Assembly (NCBI GenBank): GCA_947243795.1
Contig: OX365937.1
Location: 186,001 to 250,000 of the forward strand
Reading direction: 5' to 3'
DNA: 64,000 nucleotides
From: Saccharomyces uvarum
Lineage: Eukaryota; Ascomycota; Saccharomycetes; Saccharomycetales; Saccharomycetaceae
The notes beneath the pieces are model-generated. The model ran no database searches. It was not told the DNA's origin and saw only the letters and a list, made by a program, of their open reading frames with translations. Shown here in pieces: positions 1-10,519 of this stretch. The translations under genes were made by a program, and so were the position numbers. Each line of letters opens with the position of its first letter. The first letter of the stretch is position 1.

Positions 1-253
1 TCTTTTATTTTCTTTGTATACTATGTACTTTGAACTAATTCTGATTCAAACAGGAGATGTCAGAAAGAGAAGCATATCCAATCAATTTTACTATTAGCAG
101 TTGTTGTGGCCCTCTTTCTTCGGTATGTGACCTCTTATGTAAATATCTACCCTAATACTAGCCATGTTGTAATTGATAACCTGATTGCCTATTTTTCTAT
201 CCGTACACATACAAGACACCGTACTTGTAATAATGTTGATGAAAAGGAATGAC

Positions 254-1909
254 CTATCTACTTTTATATCCGTTTTGTAGCTCTGCGCTTTCCAAACGTT
301 CTTCAAGAGCTTTGCATTTCTCATCTAATTCGTTGATATGCCTCCGATATAAATCTGTTACAAGTTCTAACTCATTGATTCTTGTCTTCAGCCTTATTAT
401 TTCTTCTTCTTTGTGTAATTTAGCGGATAAATGATAACCACTGGCTAGGCTCTCAGTTGAATGACCGCCTCGTTTTTTTTCAGATGCAACATCTAAGTTT
501 AAAACGCCATTAGACGTCGATAAAGAATTAGCTGTAGGTAGATATGGAGCTTTAGAAGATTGTATCAGCGGTTTAAAATGAGAAGGCGTGATATCGGTTT
601 TCACGCTGCCGTTTTTGGTCTCTAACATATCATTGATAGACGCCATATGGAAGGATAGAGGCGTTGGATCATTACGCTTAGCAGAAACTATATCTGGTGA
701 AGACATCGTGGATCTAATTTGGTTCGGTATATCGGATGGGTTAGAGTCCGTTGTGTGCGAAGATGTTGGTGCTAAAGTTGCAGCGGTCGAAACTATGCCA
801 TTATTGTAGTTGGGGACTGTCTCACTTGCGTTATTCGATACTGAACCACTATTCAAACTACCAAGTAGCATTGATAAGTGCGGTAATTGTGGAGAATCAG
901 CACCTGTCTTTGACGCTACTGAATGCGTAGCATTAGACGTAAGAGATCCTGTGCCAAATTGCGGCCGCTCTTTAGTCACTGTAGACTGAAGGGGAGAGCC
1001 CGAATGTTCCTTGACATCTGTATAACTAGGGAAAGTAAGCAGCTTTTCCTGCTGTACAGTGGCATCTTGCTTCAAAAGCTTCGGCTTTAATTTCGGCCTC
1101 GAAGAATCTGCTGACATTAGCACTTCCAATTTTGTTGCTGATATGTGAGAGTCGCTTTTATCCTTTTGATCCATTTTCGGTATTTTCGAGACTTTTCCTG
1201 CGGATGCCAACCCAGCAGAAATATGTGAGATCTTTTTCTTTTTGTCGTCAACTGGGAATTTACTTGTTTTGCGGTTGATTGATTCTATACTGCCTTCACC
1301 TTTAAGCTCTGCAATTAATGTTTGATTCCGGAAATTATCCAAGTTATGTGCATGATTTGTATTACTTTTTCTGTTTCGAGACTTTATTACATCAGTTTTC
1401 AAACTGATTGGTCTAGGTTTTCCATGTAGCTTTAAAAACAGACCGCACGCGTTACAAAGAACAGCACCATGCTCATCTCTTCTCCATAAAGGCGTTGTGG
1501 AAGTTAAACAGTTTTTACACACTGGAACATTCGCGTCATTCGATATACTACTATCACCGCTGGTATCTGTCATCGGTCCACTACTCCTCAGTTGATTTTT
1601 GGGTAATATGTGGTGTAGAGTATTCACATCCTGCCCCGCATTAGTCGAAGTAGAATTGGACAAGGCTTTATGTTCAACCTTGAAGTTCATATCGTTGCTT
1701 ATCGGCATGTTTAATTGTGGTTTGGGCAATTGAACCGATGATTTAGGCTCACTGGAAACGGTTTCATATCCCAGAGGTGGCCACTTTCCATTATGGCCTT
1801 CGTCTTCGCTTTGATTTGGATTGCTAGGGTTCTCATTTGGATTTGACTCGAACACATTATCTCGTTTCCTAGTGTCATAGCTGTCAAGTGTTGTAGCATG
1901 AGATGCCAT
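254..1909 (-). CDS. GZF3: GATA-type zinc-finger transcription factor (nitrogen catabolite regulation)
   Basis: The 551-residue product has one GATA zinc finger of the C-X2-C-X17-C-X2-C type (C131, C134, C152, C155), followed by a basic stretch to about residue 185. The middle is long, Ser/Thr/Asn-rich and probably disordered. The last 55 residues form a charged heptad-like coiled coil (about 495-545), as expected for dimerisation. Length and layout match S. cerevisiae Gzf3/Deh1/Nil2, a nuclear repressor that competes with Gln3 and Gat1 at GATAAG sites to tune nitrogen catabolite repression. The start is the first ATG of the frame. Three phased GATAAG sites lie about 150 bp upstream, so auto- or cross-regulation by GATA factors is likely. 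Dal80 is the main alternative in the family but is much shorter. Confidence 0.96.
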   Translation of the reverse strand: MASHATTLDSYDTRKRDNVFESNPNENPSNPNQSEDEGHNGKWPPLGYETVSSEPKSSVQLPKPQLNMPISNDMNFKVEHKALSNSTSTNAGQDVNTLHHILPKNQLRSSGPMTDTSGDSSISNDANVPVCKNCLTSTTPLWRRDEHGAVLCNACGLFLKLHGKPRPISLKTDVIKSRNRKSNTNHAHNLDNFRNQTLIAELKGEGSIESINRKTSKFPVDDKKKKISHISAGLASAGKVSKIPKMDQKDKSDSHISATKLEVLMSADSSRPKLKPKLLKQDATVQQEKLLTFPSYTDVKEHSGSPLQSTVTKERPQFGTGSLTSNATHSVASKTGADSPQLPHLSMLLGSLNSGSVSNNASETVPNYNNGIVSTAATLAPTSSHTTDSNPSDIPNQIRSTMSSPDIVSAKRNDPTPLSFHMASINDMLETKNGSVKTDITPSHFKPLIQSSKAPYLPTANSLSTSNGVLNLDVASEKKRGGHSTESLASGYHLSAKLHKEEEIIRLKTRINELELVTDLYRRHINELDEKCKALEERLESAELQNGYKSR

Positions 1910-2056
1910 AATATACCAATAAAACTATAGGACACAACTAAATAATCCAATGAGACTCGTATATCTTACGCCTTCACTGCACTGATGCATAATCTGTTTC
2001 TCTTCAAAACTACTGTGTGCATCAAGCCCATATCTTATTTTTCACTGATTAGGATT

Positions 2057-2082
2057 GATAAGCGCGGATAAGCGAAGATAAG
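2057..2082 (+). promoter_or_regulatory. Three GATAAG sites at exact 10-bp spacing (GZF3 upstream)
   Basis: GATAAG occurs at 2057-2062, 2067-2072 and 2077-2082, all in the same orientation and one helical turn apart, so all three face the same side of the DNA. The array sits 148-173 bp upstream of the GZF3 ATG. GATA factors (Gln3, Gat1, Dal80, Gzf3) bind this motif. The rest of the 424-bp GZF3-UTP10 spacer is AT-rich and also holds the UTP10 3' region; I see no gene in it. Confidence 0.75.
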
Positions 2083-2333
2083 AATAACTCATTTTTTTTC
2101 CTCCCGCTAGTAGAACAGAGCAATTCAGTACAGTACTATAGTCACTATCCACGACTGAAATATCGCTATTACTGTAGCAAATCTGCTTTGGTAATCATGC
2201 AGTTGACTTTGAGATTTGAAAGTAATGGCACTTTCTATAAAGCGAGAGTGGTTTAAATGACAATGGTTTGTTCATTGCAATAAAATACTATTATACAAAA
2301 AATTATATACTACGTGAACTTTTTTTTCTTGAA

Positions 2334-5300
2334 TCAATCCAAATATCTGTCAAAAGGTTCCCCTAGGACGTTTTCAACAACCTTGACTAAACCGGTTCTC
2401 ACTTCACGTTCGACTTCTTCATCATCGTCTTCCAACAACTCGGCAATTACAGGAACAAGTTGTGGAAGAAGAACCAACCAGCTTTCACCTATCTTCGAGT
2501 ATATCAATTTCATAGATCTAACAGCCCATAGCTTTTCAGTAGAGGTACAGGAAGCCTTCATGTGTTCGACAATCCGTTTATTCAAGATTTGGTTATGCTC
2601 ATCAACACCACTATTATTAGAAGCTAAAGCACCAATTGCCTTTACCAAGTATTTCCCAATAGAGTTTTCTATATTGGACAATTGATCAACTAAGGATTCA
2701 GAAATCAATTCAAATCTGGATGTGGATTTCCAGTATTCGTCTCTATCAAACTTCAATGAGGAGGTCAAAGAATTAATTACCAGACGCCTCAAGTTGACAT
2801 TTTCTATATCCTTAGTAACAAATCTCTTTAATAAGATATCAGTAGGCTCTAACAAATACGTGAAGTAGGAAGTAATAATACCTCTCAAATTTTCTTGTAG
2901 CTTATTGAAGAACTTGAAAAACGCTAGTAATCTTTCCATTTCAGTGATGCCTGCATTCGTAACGCCTTCACCGTCAAACGCCCATCTCACTAATAGAACG
3001 AACAGCGGTCTAAACACCTTGTCGTTCATCTTCAAAACATATGCGTTTGCAATTTCGTGAACAGATGCCTCTATCCTACTAATAGTGTTATTACCAAAGG
3101 TGGAGATAGATCTAAACTCGAATAAGGATAGCAGCAACTTGAAGAATACAGGAGATTGTGAAGTAGCTGATTTTTTATCGATACTTTCAACGGTGGATTC
3201 TACTGTACTTAAAAACAGACTAACAGCCACGGTATCAGCGCATGTTGATATTTCAGTCGACCATATTTTGTATAAGACCTTTAAAACTTCCTTCAAATCA
3301 ATAAATTCAATGATCAATGAAATCACAGATACTCTAATACTACTGTCGACTTCATTAGCAAAGTAAATAACATGCAAAACGTCCAAAATATTCGACATCA
3401 AGAAACTTGGAATACTTTTAATCAAACCTGCAAACAGTAGCAATATAGCAACTTGTAACTGCTCCTTTAACGTGTTGGTATTATCTTCTACAGAACTATC
3501 AAACAGTTTAATAGCAGGTGGAACTATCTTTGGATAGTATGCGATTGATTTGACACCTAATACTTGAACACAATTGGTTATCAAAGCCAACGATGATATC
3601 TTGACTTCTGTCACATCAGAAGAGATTCTTTCAGTAGCCAAGGTCAAGGCCTGCGTTAGTGTAGAACCGTCAAGTTTTTTGCCATATTTGCCCACCAGAG
3701 CAGTTATCGTGTTTAAAGTTACTTGAGAAATAGCAACAGATTTCGATTCCACAGGCATTCTGCCAAGCAAAACCTTCAATACACTGTTGACTATAGGAAT
3801 AGCCTCTGAACCTTCCAATTCAAACTTGGAGCCAATAACCAAGGTCAAATGGTATCTAATATCTTCATTACTGGATGTATTCAGTAGTGGTAAGACTGCA
3901 TTAACAAATTCGTCAACTGGTAGAATATTTAATACATTGCCAAGTACTTTGAATAAAATTTCTTTTATTTCACTTGCATGGTCTGAAAACGATGTTTCAG
4001 AATCCGAGGTTTCGTCGTTTTCTTGTGAAGCTATGGATGAAAAAGTCAATTCTACGGAATTAATAAAGGAAAGAACCGTTTCCAAAAGGATTGCAAATTC
4101 ATCTCTAATCTTCTTAATTGATTTATCATCGCTTGTTACATCCAACAGAACAGAGTATATCTTCAATCTCAAATTCTTTCTTACGTCGTAATAATCTTGA
4201 TCAGTTTCCTCGGTGATTTTATTAACAAATTCGAAAGTGTTATTGATGAAAGCTAAAAACTCAGTTTCTGAAAAATTCAAGATACCATTCGAAAATAAGA
4301 CACGGGACTCTAATAATTTCTTCTTTTCTGATGATTTTTTCGATGACGTCAACAATTTAATAATATCGAGTAAGTCATTCAAACCTGATAGCTGCTCACT
4401 AACGTGTAAATCAACGAGTAAAGCCTTCGTGAATTCAATTAATGTCCTTGCGTCACCGATTTTAAAGTTAACTAAAGCTGAAGAGTATTGTTGAGAAATC
4501 AGGAAAAGGAATGGACCCAAGGCCTTAATCGGACTGAGCGTTCTAATTAATGTGGAGAACAGTTTAACTCTTCTATGTCTTGGAACGTGCTGTAAAGCGG
4601 TGGTAAAACTCAACAGTAAAAACTCTGTTTCTTCCTTTTCGTTTTCTTTACTATTTTTAATCAAGGCAGGAACAACGGTCAATATTGTACGCTCAACAAC
4701 CTTGGTGGTAAATTCGTCATCTTGACGAATACTGTGAGCACCCATAAAAGTAAAGATAGGCATTACAGAGTGTAATATAACTTCTGGGCTTAAAGTAGCA
4801 AGAGACCCAATTACAAGCAATAGCTTGTTTTGAACTTGAGGGGATGCCGAATTTCTGATAGCGGACACTAATATGTCAGCTCTTATATTTGTTAGCTCTG
4901 TACAACCATTTTTCTTTAAGGAAGTGATTGTGTTCAGCATACAAGAAATCAAAGTTTCTTGTGCGTACAAAACTGGTAACCCACCGTCTTGGTCCAAGGT
5001 TTCCAAATCTGACAATAAAGAAAACAGAGTAGACAAAAGCTTTTCAGAACCTACGCTCTTGATTTTGTCTAGTGCTTCCAAAATTACTGTCAATTTTCTT
5101 AAGTGTAATTCTGCCAGTTGAGACACTTCTTCCTTTAAGAATGCATTTTTACTGGTTGATGAGCGTCTTCTTCTTCTCTTGGAAAAGTCAGTTTGATTCA
5201 TCTCGTTACAGATGCTGTTTTGGTTCAGTATAGATACAAAAATCTCAGCATCGAGAGGCAACGATTGTAATACACCGACTGTATCATATGATAGTTCTAC

Positions 5301-7646
5301 ATTAGTAGATGAATCTACCATATTTTGAACAATTCTTATCTTTTGAGTACTACTTAGTGAAGGGAATATACTGATAAGTCTTTCCGCAGCCAAATTAGCC
5401 AGTTGTTCATGATCCGAATTTAGAGCGTTGAGAACAAAATCTATCATGAATGGCTGCTTCTCTTTTGGAGACACTAGGTTGACTAGAGCACGCTCGAAAT
5501 GTTCAAAGTTTGTTTTATTAGCAACACAACTTGCTTCCCAGCTACATCTAGATTCAAAATAATGAGAAATGAATTCTTCAAATAGAGAAGAATAAGAGGA
5601 TGTAGAAGTTGAGCTTTTGTTCAAATTTTCTAACAGTACTGTTTTAGCGTATGGAGAAGGTATCAATAAGGCTTGGTTGGCCCAGAACAACAAAAAGACA
5701 ATCTCATTTTTCTTTGGTATAAATATTTTGGAAATATCATAATTTTCAGTAACATATTCTCTCAAAAATGTAGATAACCATGCTTCGCTATCTTTAGGGT
5801 TTAACAAAGGAATAGTAATGTTTTCTCCATAAAGTTTATCAGACAAGAAGTAGTGCTTCGTAAATGGTCTCTTAGCTATCAAAGAAAGGATTTTCTTCAC
5901 ACCGGTTCTGACCTTTATGGAGGCATCTTGAAGAGCACAAATGAGACATGGAACTAAAGTGAAAAGATTAGCTTCCTTTTCAATACTGTTGATATACTTT
6001 GAAATGTTGTTTAACGAGATTAGTTTTAAAGCGGTTGGGGCCGCTGGAGATATAGTGACTCTTAAAAGAAACGTTATTCTAGACTCTAAAGTAGTAAAGA
6101 AAGAAGTCAGAAAAGAACCTGCTTGGTAACCTTTCCCAATAGCTTCAGTGAATAAGGATAAAATTTTTTTGTATCTGTCACCAGATTCTGCTAGCATTGA
6201 CATGTTTGTTGTGTTAATGAACTCGGACTGTTTATCTAGGAAATTTTGGAAAGAAGAAAGGGTGTCTTTTTTAGAGGCTTCAGTGGGGTCACTCAATTGT
6301 TTTACTATGTCGACATTAGCGTCGACATTGGTAAATAAAGACGTGGTTAATCTGATTTCAAATAGTTCGCCTGTCAATCCAAGAGACTTGAGACATTTTA
6401 GCACCAAGTCTTCATTAATAGAGATAAAATATTCAAATAACTCTATTAATTGTGACTTATCTTCTAAAATTTCGGAAAGGTGAATCAAATCAGTGATGAT
6501 CAACCTGACTTCATATCTCTCCAGCTTTATGTTCTTTAATAGATTGAGAATAGAATTCAACTTGGAATGATCATATCTTGCAATAGCTCTTGTATAGGAG
6601 GTAATGAATTTGTCACAAGCTGGTTTATCCGCCTTATCTAGGAACGCTATAACAGATGCTGTGCCGAATTTGCTGTCAAACAACTTGTAAACATTGGCGG
6701 GTAGCTGGTCAACATTACCTTGCCCTTTTAATGTTTGGAAAATCTTACATATTGTGACAAGTGCTGAATGCTTTGCTTCCTTGTTATCCAAGTTCGAAAG
6801 GATGGTTTCCATGGCAGCCAAAATTATTGGTTTTTTCAATGGCAACGCAGTAGCAAACACAACTAAGATGGTGTGTGCAGCAATTTGGCAATCCTTGGAC
6901 TTAGAAGCTAGAAGTTTAGCAGAAATTTCAAGTAAAATTGGAACGAGCTGGTTCAACTTGTCATCATTGTTAGAGTTGAAAGCAATCACGTTAATAAAAC
7001 AGCACGTTGTGAACAAAAGCTGGTTAGTATAAGTTGCGTTGTGTTTAATACATTGATCCAGATAGTTGGTGTATAGTTTCAAGAAATCCATGTCGTTGAA
7101 AAGTTTCACCATGGTCAAACTTGTTGGAGCCTTTTCACTTCTAACGAAGTTAGATAAACAGTTGAAGAGAGCTGGTAATTTAACAATACTTAGGATCCTC
7201 TTGAAGACAGGAGTTTGATAATAATTGAGAGTAGACAAAAGCAACATTTCTGTGTTTTTAACGTGAATTTGGAAACGACGAACCAACCATTCAGTCGCAT
7301 GTAACGTAGGAGCCAAATACCATTTAGAAGAAGCTAAAAGCAAATATGCATTGATAGCATTATCCAAATCTCTAATCTCTTCTTTTGTTTGCACATTTCT
7401 ATCAAGAGAAATAGAAGACTCGGAGAACAAAGTTCTTGAGAAAACACCAAACTTTGGCTCGATTTGACTCAACTCTTCTAGTGCCTTAACGGCATTGTCA
7501 AAAATGAAATCGTAGTCTTGTGTGGCAGCTGTCTTTGAGTTATAGATCAAAGAAGCTGAATGTAGTTTTTGTCTTCTTTTTCTATCCAATGCAACCGTAG
7601 CATTATTGGAAGCAACTTGAGCTAATTGGTCACTTAACGAAGACAT
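2334..7646 (-). CDS. UTP10: U3 snoRNP / SSU processome HEAT-repeat protein Utp10
   Basis: The 1770-residue product is almost entirely helical, leucine-rich repeat-like sequence, as expected of a long HEAT/ARM solenoid. It contains no catalytic motif. A basic arginine patch lies near residue 820. The C-terminal part corresponds to the BP28CT region, and a last HEAT repeat with a short acidic stretch lies near the end. Length is within one residue of S. cerevisiae Utp10. Utp10 belongs to the t-Utp subcomplex, which loads on nascent 35S pre-rRNA in the nucleolus and is needed for 18S rRNA production and efficient rDNA transcription. The start ATG at 7644-7646 is the first of the frame. The promoter carries a ribosome-biogenesis signature (PAC plus RRPE), which supports this role. 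Confidence 0.97.
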   Translation of the reverse strand: MSSLSDQLAQVASNNATVALDRKRRQKLHSASLIYNSKTAATQDYDFIFDNAVKALEELSQIEPKFGVFSRTLFSESSISLDRNVQTKEEIRDLDNAINAYLLLASSKWYLAPTLHATEWLVRRFQIHVKNTEMLLLSTLNYYQTPVFKRILSIVKLPALFNCLSNFVRSEKAPTSLTMVKLFNDMDFLKLYTNYLDQCIKHNATYTNQLLFTTCCFINVIAFNSNNDDKLNQLVPILLEISAKLLASKSKDCQIAAHTILVVFATALPLKKPIILAAMETILSNLDNKEAKHSALVTICKIFQTLKGQGNVDQLPANVYKLFDSKFGTASVIAFLDKADKPACDKFITSYTRAIARYDHSKLNSILNLLKNIKLERYEVRLIITDLIHLSEILEDKSQLIELFEYFISINEDLVLKCLKSLGLTGELFEIRLTTSLFTNVDANVDIVKQLSDPTEASKKDTLSSFQNFLDKQSEFINTTNMSMLAESGDRYKKILSLFTEAIGKGYQAGSFLTSFFTTLESRITFLLRVTISPAAPTALKLISLNNISKYINSIEKEANLFTLVPCLICALQDASIKVRTGVKKILSLIAKRPFTKHYFLSDKLYGENITIPLLNPKDSEAWLSTFLREYVTENYDISKIFIPKKNEIVFLLFWANQALLIPSPYAKTVLLENLNKSSTSTSSYSSLFEEFISHYFESRCSWEASCVANKTNFEHFERALVNLVSPKEKQPFMIDFVLNALNSDHEQLANLAAERLISIFPSLSSTQKIRIVQNMVDSSTNVELSYDTVGVLQSLPLDAEIFVSILNQNSICNEMNQTDFSKRRRRRSSTSKNAFLKEEVSQLAELHLRKLTVILEALDKIKSVGSEKLLSTLFSLLSDLETLDQDGGLPVLYAQETLISCMLNTITSLKKNGCTELTNIRADILVSAIRNSASPQVQNKLLLVIGSLATLSPEVILHSVMPIFTFMGAHSIRQDDEFTTKVVERTILTVVPALIKNSKENEKEETEFLLLSFTTALQHVPRHRRVKLFSTLIRTLSPIKALGPFLFLISQQYSSALVNFKIGDARTLIEFTKALLVDLHVSEQLSGLNDLLDIIKLLTSSKKSSEKKKLLESRVLFSNGILNFSETEFLAFINNTFEFVNKITEETDQDYYDVRKNLRLKIYSVLLDVTSDDKSIKKIRDEFAILLETVLSFINSVELTFSSIASQENDETSDSETSFSDHASEIKEILFKVLGNVLNILPVDEFVNAVLPLLNTSSNEDIRYHLTLVIGSKFELEGSEAIPIVNSVLKVLLGRMPVESKSVAISQVTLNTITALVGKYGKKLDGSTLTQALTLATERISSDVTEVKISSLALITNCVQVLGVKSIAYYPKIVPPAIKLFDSSVEDNTNTLKEQLQVAILLLFAGLIKSIPSFLMSNILDVLHVIYFANEVDSSIRVSVISLIIEFIDLKEVLKVLYKIWSTEISTCADTVAVSLFLSTVESTVESIDKKSATSQSPVFFKLLLSLFEFRSISTFGNNTISRIEASVHEIANAYVLKMNDKVFRPLFVLLVRWAFDGEGVTNAGITEMERLLAFFKFFNKLQENLRGIITSYFTYLLEPTDILLKRFVTKDIENVNLRRLVINSLTSSLKFDRDEYWKSTSRFELISESLVDQLSNIENSIGKYLVKAIGALASNNSGVDEHNQILNKRIVEHMKASCTSTEKLWAVRSMKLIYSKIGESWLVLLPQLVPVIAELLEDDDEEVEREVRTGLVKVVENVLGEPFDRYLD

Positions 7647-7739
7647 TATCGAAGTATTTTGCCCCTTGATGCTAGCTGGATGGTTTTATTTGTGAATTAT
7701 AATAAAGCAACTAATTGTTTTATCTTCGAAATGTATTCA

Positions 7740-7764
7740 AGCTCATCGCTTACTGAAAATTTTT
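7740..7764 (-). promoter_or_regulatory. PAC and RRPE ribosome-biogenesis promoter elements of UTP10
   Basis: On the minus strand 7740-7749 reads GCGATGAGCT, a full PAC match (Dot6/Tod6 site). A few bases farther upstream, 7754-7764 is TGAAAATTTTT on the plus strand, an RRPE (Stb3 site). They lie roughly 95-120 bp upstream of the UTP10 ATG, the usual position and order for Ribi genes. The rest of the 431-bp spacer to the next gene (7647-8077) holds no ORF I would support. Confidence 0.85.
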
Positions 7765-8077
7765 TTTTCCAGAATACGGGCAAAAAGAAGAAAAAAACTG
7801 AAGACAAGAGAAGTCATGTGACTTGTTTTTATTTGGCCGCATATTACATGCATGTTGGTGTATATAGGTATAGCTAAATAAAATGTGAAATAAGGACCGT
7901 AAAGCCCCTGAATAGTGTTGTCACATATTGTTTACTCTGAATATTGTATCTATAAAATCTTGTAAATTTTTCTATCAGTTGTAAAGTTTTGTAGCAATAA
8001 AGGGTCATGATGAGAATATTAAATACATTTGTTACTGAATTTCTAACGTCTTGCTAACAAGGTATACTTTCAGGGAA

Positions 8078-10369
8078 CTACAAACTGAAAAGACCGGTTT
8101 TCTTTTTACCAAAGGGGTAAACAAAGAGCGATGAGGCAAATAATCCTACAGAAATACCGACACAAACTTGAATCATTGTCATACCGAATGACATTGAAGA
8201 GGAGGCGTCAGATGTGCTGGTGGTAGTAGTAGTTCCATTACGATTAACAATTGTATTCGCACTTTGTAGCCCAGAGAGTAAAGAGTTTTGCGAAGCAATA
8301 CCGGAAGGTACTTGAACGAAGATTGCAGGCAACATAGCAGATACAGCTAGACCTTTCCAAATTCTAGAGTACAAATTACCCATAACACCGATGACGAATG
8401 CAGCTAAAGCAGCAGTGAATTCTGTAGAATTTTCAAAATGCTTACCTGCCCAGTATGTTACGACATAACCACTGCAAGATATGAAAACCATAACGGGCAA
8501 TTGCGATATGTGTGCTTGATTCAATAAGGAAATACTGATAGTAAATGCAGGGACGAAGAGAAACCTAAACCACGGAGAAATTATTTGAGGACACGAAATT
8601 TGGTTTGTTGCATTACTATACATCCACCCGAACAAGGCTGAGCCCAGTGTGATACCAAAACCTAAAAACAAGGAATAAATGATGGCGTAAAACATACGAA
8701 CCGCACCGGCAACCAGACTACGACTTTGTAGCTCTAAAGCACCGCACAGAATTATATAACCTGGAAGAATCAATGCCAGAGAACCTTGTGTGACGGCACC
8801 AAAGCAGATATTGGAATGAGGAATAGAGCCGAAAGCTCTACCACAGAAACTAACAACAATAGATGCAGAAATTTCGAAAACGTTCGAGTACATGTAGGAT
8901 TTCTGTGAAAGAATGAACTGCAAAGACCCTACACAAAGACCCATGAAAAATGAGATAGCCAAGTTCACCCAATCACCGCCAAAGGCATATGGAGTGACCA
9001 TAGCAGAACAAAATGCATATAATAGGACACACACCCACGGTGGGTATAAGTTCGTGTCTGCCAATATTTGATCAAGTAAGGCATTACCTTCATCAGCACC
9101 CATCGTATCATGCACAACTCTTTTGTAAATGGCGTGAACCTGGTGTAGTTTCCAAAGATTTAAACCCTGGTTGCATCTCACTAATTGAACTTCAGATGTT
9201 CTTGTTGTGGCGTCACCAAATGAGACAATCATACAACCTGGAAGATACAAAAACTGGCCATCTATTTCAAGAACTCTTGAAGTCATAATCATATATTCTT
9301 CGAGTCTGTGTGTGGGGGCACCATACATCATGAGGGCCCTGCACATGCGCAGGATAAAACGGTGTCTTTGTAGAATGTCTGCGATATGGACAGTGATCTT
9401 TGCCTCAGTCTTCAATCTTTTTTTTAATTTTGGTATTTTACCCTTTCTAGCCTTACCTTTAAAGTTTTGTAATCTACTACGCTTAACTCCTGGGACACCC
9501 TTGCTCTCGAGAGCGGCGGACGAAGTTCCTTCTTCGTCTGTTGTTTGGGCTTGCGACTCTGAGTAGATAGAGCTTGCATTTAATTCATCGTTTTGGTAAA
9601 GCTTCAACAAGGACCCCAACACACCACTCCTCACTTGAGTTGGAGGCGGCACGTACGTGGAAATTTCTGTGAATCCTTCGTTATCGTCAGATGAATCATT
9701 TTCTGCATAATCGTCAAAATGGTCCACTGCAGGCGCTAAGAATGAATTTTTTGAATTTGACCCTAATGTTTCGCCATCTGAAGTGGAATTCAAATCATTT
9801 TCTAACCTGAGTGCTTTCATTGTTTCTTTATTGTCACCCTCGTGCACGTTCACGATTTTGGACGCATCAGTCAGGTCAGATAAGGGGATTTCTTCCTTTT
9901 GGGAGTCTTCCAGATCATCTTTATTATTTCCTTTGTTCAAAGATACTGGCGCTAGCCCAGGGACTAAGCCCCCCTGATTGCCAGTCAAATTGTTTATTAT
10001 TTTCTTAATGAAAGTCTCATCGTCTCCATCTTCACCGTTGTTTCTCAAATGTGTAAAGGATACTTTGGCCTTCCTTTTGCGGCGACTAGGTTTATCTTCG
10101 TCGCCATCTTGCTCATCATTGCTTTGAGAATTATCGCTAGTTTCTGTAGATTTGGAGGACACGTCATTTTCTACATCATCTGCATTACTCGTAAATCTTA
10201 CGTTCTTGTTGTCATCTTTGGAAGCACTCCTGCTGATCTCGTCACCTGAATTGTCCGGGGTTTGATAGTTACTATTACTATCAAGAGCCAGACTCGACTG
10301 AGTGCGTTTCGAACTCCCTGTTTGGGAAGTAGACCCAGAAGGAGCCGCTTTCTCATTTATCTCAACCAT
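8078..10369 (-). CDS. PRM10: Pheromone-regulated ThrE-family multispanning membrane protein, intact form of PRM10 + YJL107C
   Basis: One uninterrupted 763-codon frame. Residues 1-330 are hydrophilic, Ser/Asp/Asn-rich, with a basic stretch near 300-320. From about 330 comes the ThrE/DUF1212 cytoplasmic module, with conserved features such as RMCRALMMYGAPTHRLEE and a FLYLPGCMIVSFGD segment. After that are about nine to ten hydrophobic helices up to residue 755. The family includes bacterial threonine/serine exporters; the yeast substrate is not known. In the S. cerevisiae reference the same locus is annotated as two genes, YJL107C (5' half) and PRM10/YJL108C (3' half). Here the frame is continuous, so I read this as the ancestral gene. 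A consensus pheromone response element lies about 125 bp upstream of the ATG. Confidence 0.9.
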   Translation of the reverse strand: MVEINEKAAPSGSTSQTGSSKRTQSSLALDSNSNYQTPDNSGDEISRSASKDDNKNVRFTSNADDVENDVSSKSTETSDNSQSNDEQDGDEDKPSRRKRKAKVSFTHLRNNGEDGDDETFIKKIINNLTGNQGGLVPGLAPVSLNKGNNKDDLEDSQKEEIPLSDLTDASKIVNVHEGDNKETMKALRLENDLNSTSDGETLGSNSKNSFLAPAVDHFDDYAENDSSDDNEGFTEISTYVPPPTQVRSGVLGSLLKLYQNDELNASSIYSESQAQTTDEEGTSSAALESKGVPGVKRSRLQNFKGKARKGKIPKLKKRLKTEAKITVHIADILQRHRFILRMCRALMMYGAPTHRLEEYMIMTSRVLEIDGQFLYLPGCMIVSFGDATTRTSEVQLVRCNQGLNLWKLHQVHAIYKRVVHDTMGADEGNALLDQILADTNLYPPWVCVLLYAFCSAMVTPYAFGGDWVNLAISFFMGLCVGSLQFILSQKSYMYSNVFEISASIVVSFCGRAFGSIPHSNICFGAVTQGSLALILPGYIILCGALELQSRSLVAGAVRMFYAIIYSLFLGFGITLGSALFGWMYSNATNQISCPQIISPWFRFLFVPAFTISISLLNQAHISQLPVMVFISCSGYVVTYWAGKHFENSTEFTAALAAFVIGVMGNLYSRIWKGLAVSAMLPAIFVQVPSGIASQNSLLSGLQSANTIVNRNGTTTTTSTSDASSSMSFGMTMIQVCVGISVGLFASSLFVYPFGKKKTGLFSL

Positions 10370-10493
10370 TTTTAAGCTTCTCGAATCTTCGATCTTATTT
10401 TTTCCTAGTTGTTACTTTATTACGGGAGCAGATTAGAAATTGAGAACTACATACTTCTGAGTAAGAAAAGAATTATATATCAATATTTACCTA

Positions 10494-10519
10494 TGTTTCA
10501 TATATGGTAGATCAGAAAC
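10494..10519 (-). promoter_or_regulatory. Pheromone response elements (Ste12 sites) upstream of PRM10
   Basis: 10494-10500 is TGTTTCA, the reverse complement of the exact Ste12 motif TGAAACA. A one-mismatch copy, AGAAACA, lies at about 10513-10519 on the plus strand. They are about 125-150 bp upstream of the PRM10-like ATG at 10369, a typical distance for pheromone-induced genes. This gives the intact gene its own mating-type control region. Confidence 0.6.

Noticed and set aside
1-253. 3' end of a gene left of GZF3
   Set aside because: In S. cerevisiae CCT7 lies next to GZF3, but no plausible coding end is visible; the stretch reads as GZF3 3' region.
2314-2685. 123-codon open frame (+) antisense to the UTP10 3' end
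   Set aside because: Shadow of the UTP10 coding frame; Ser/Thr-rich mirror of acidic codons.
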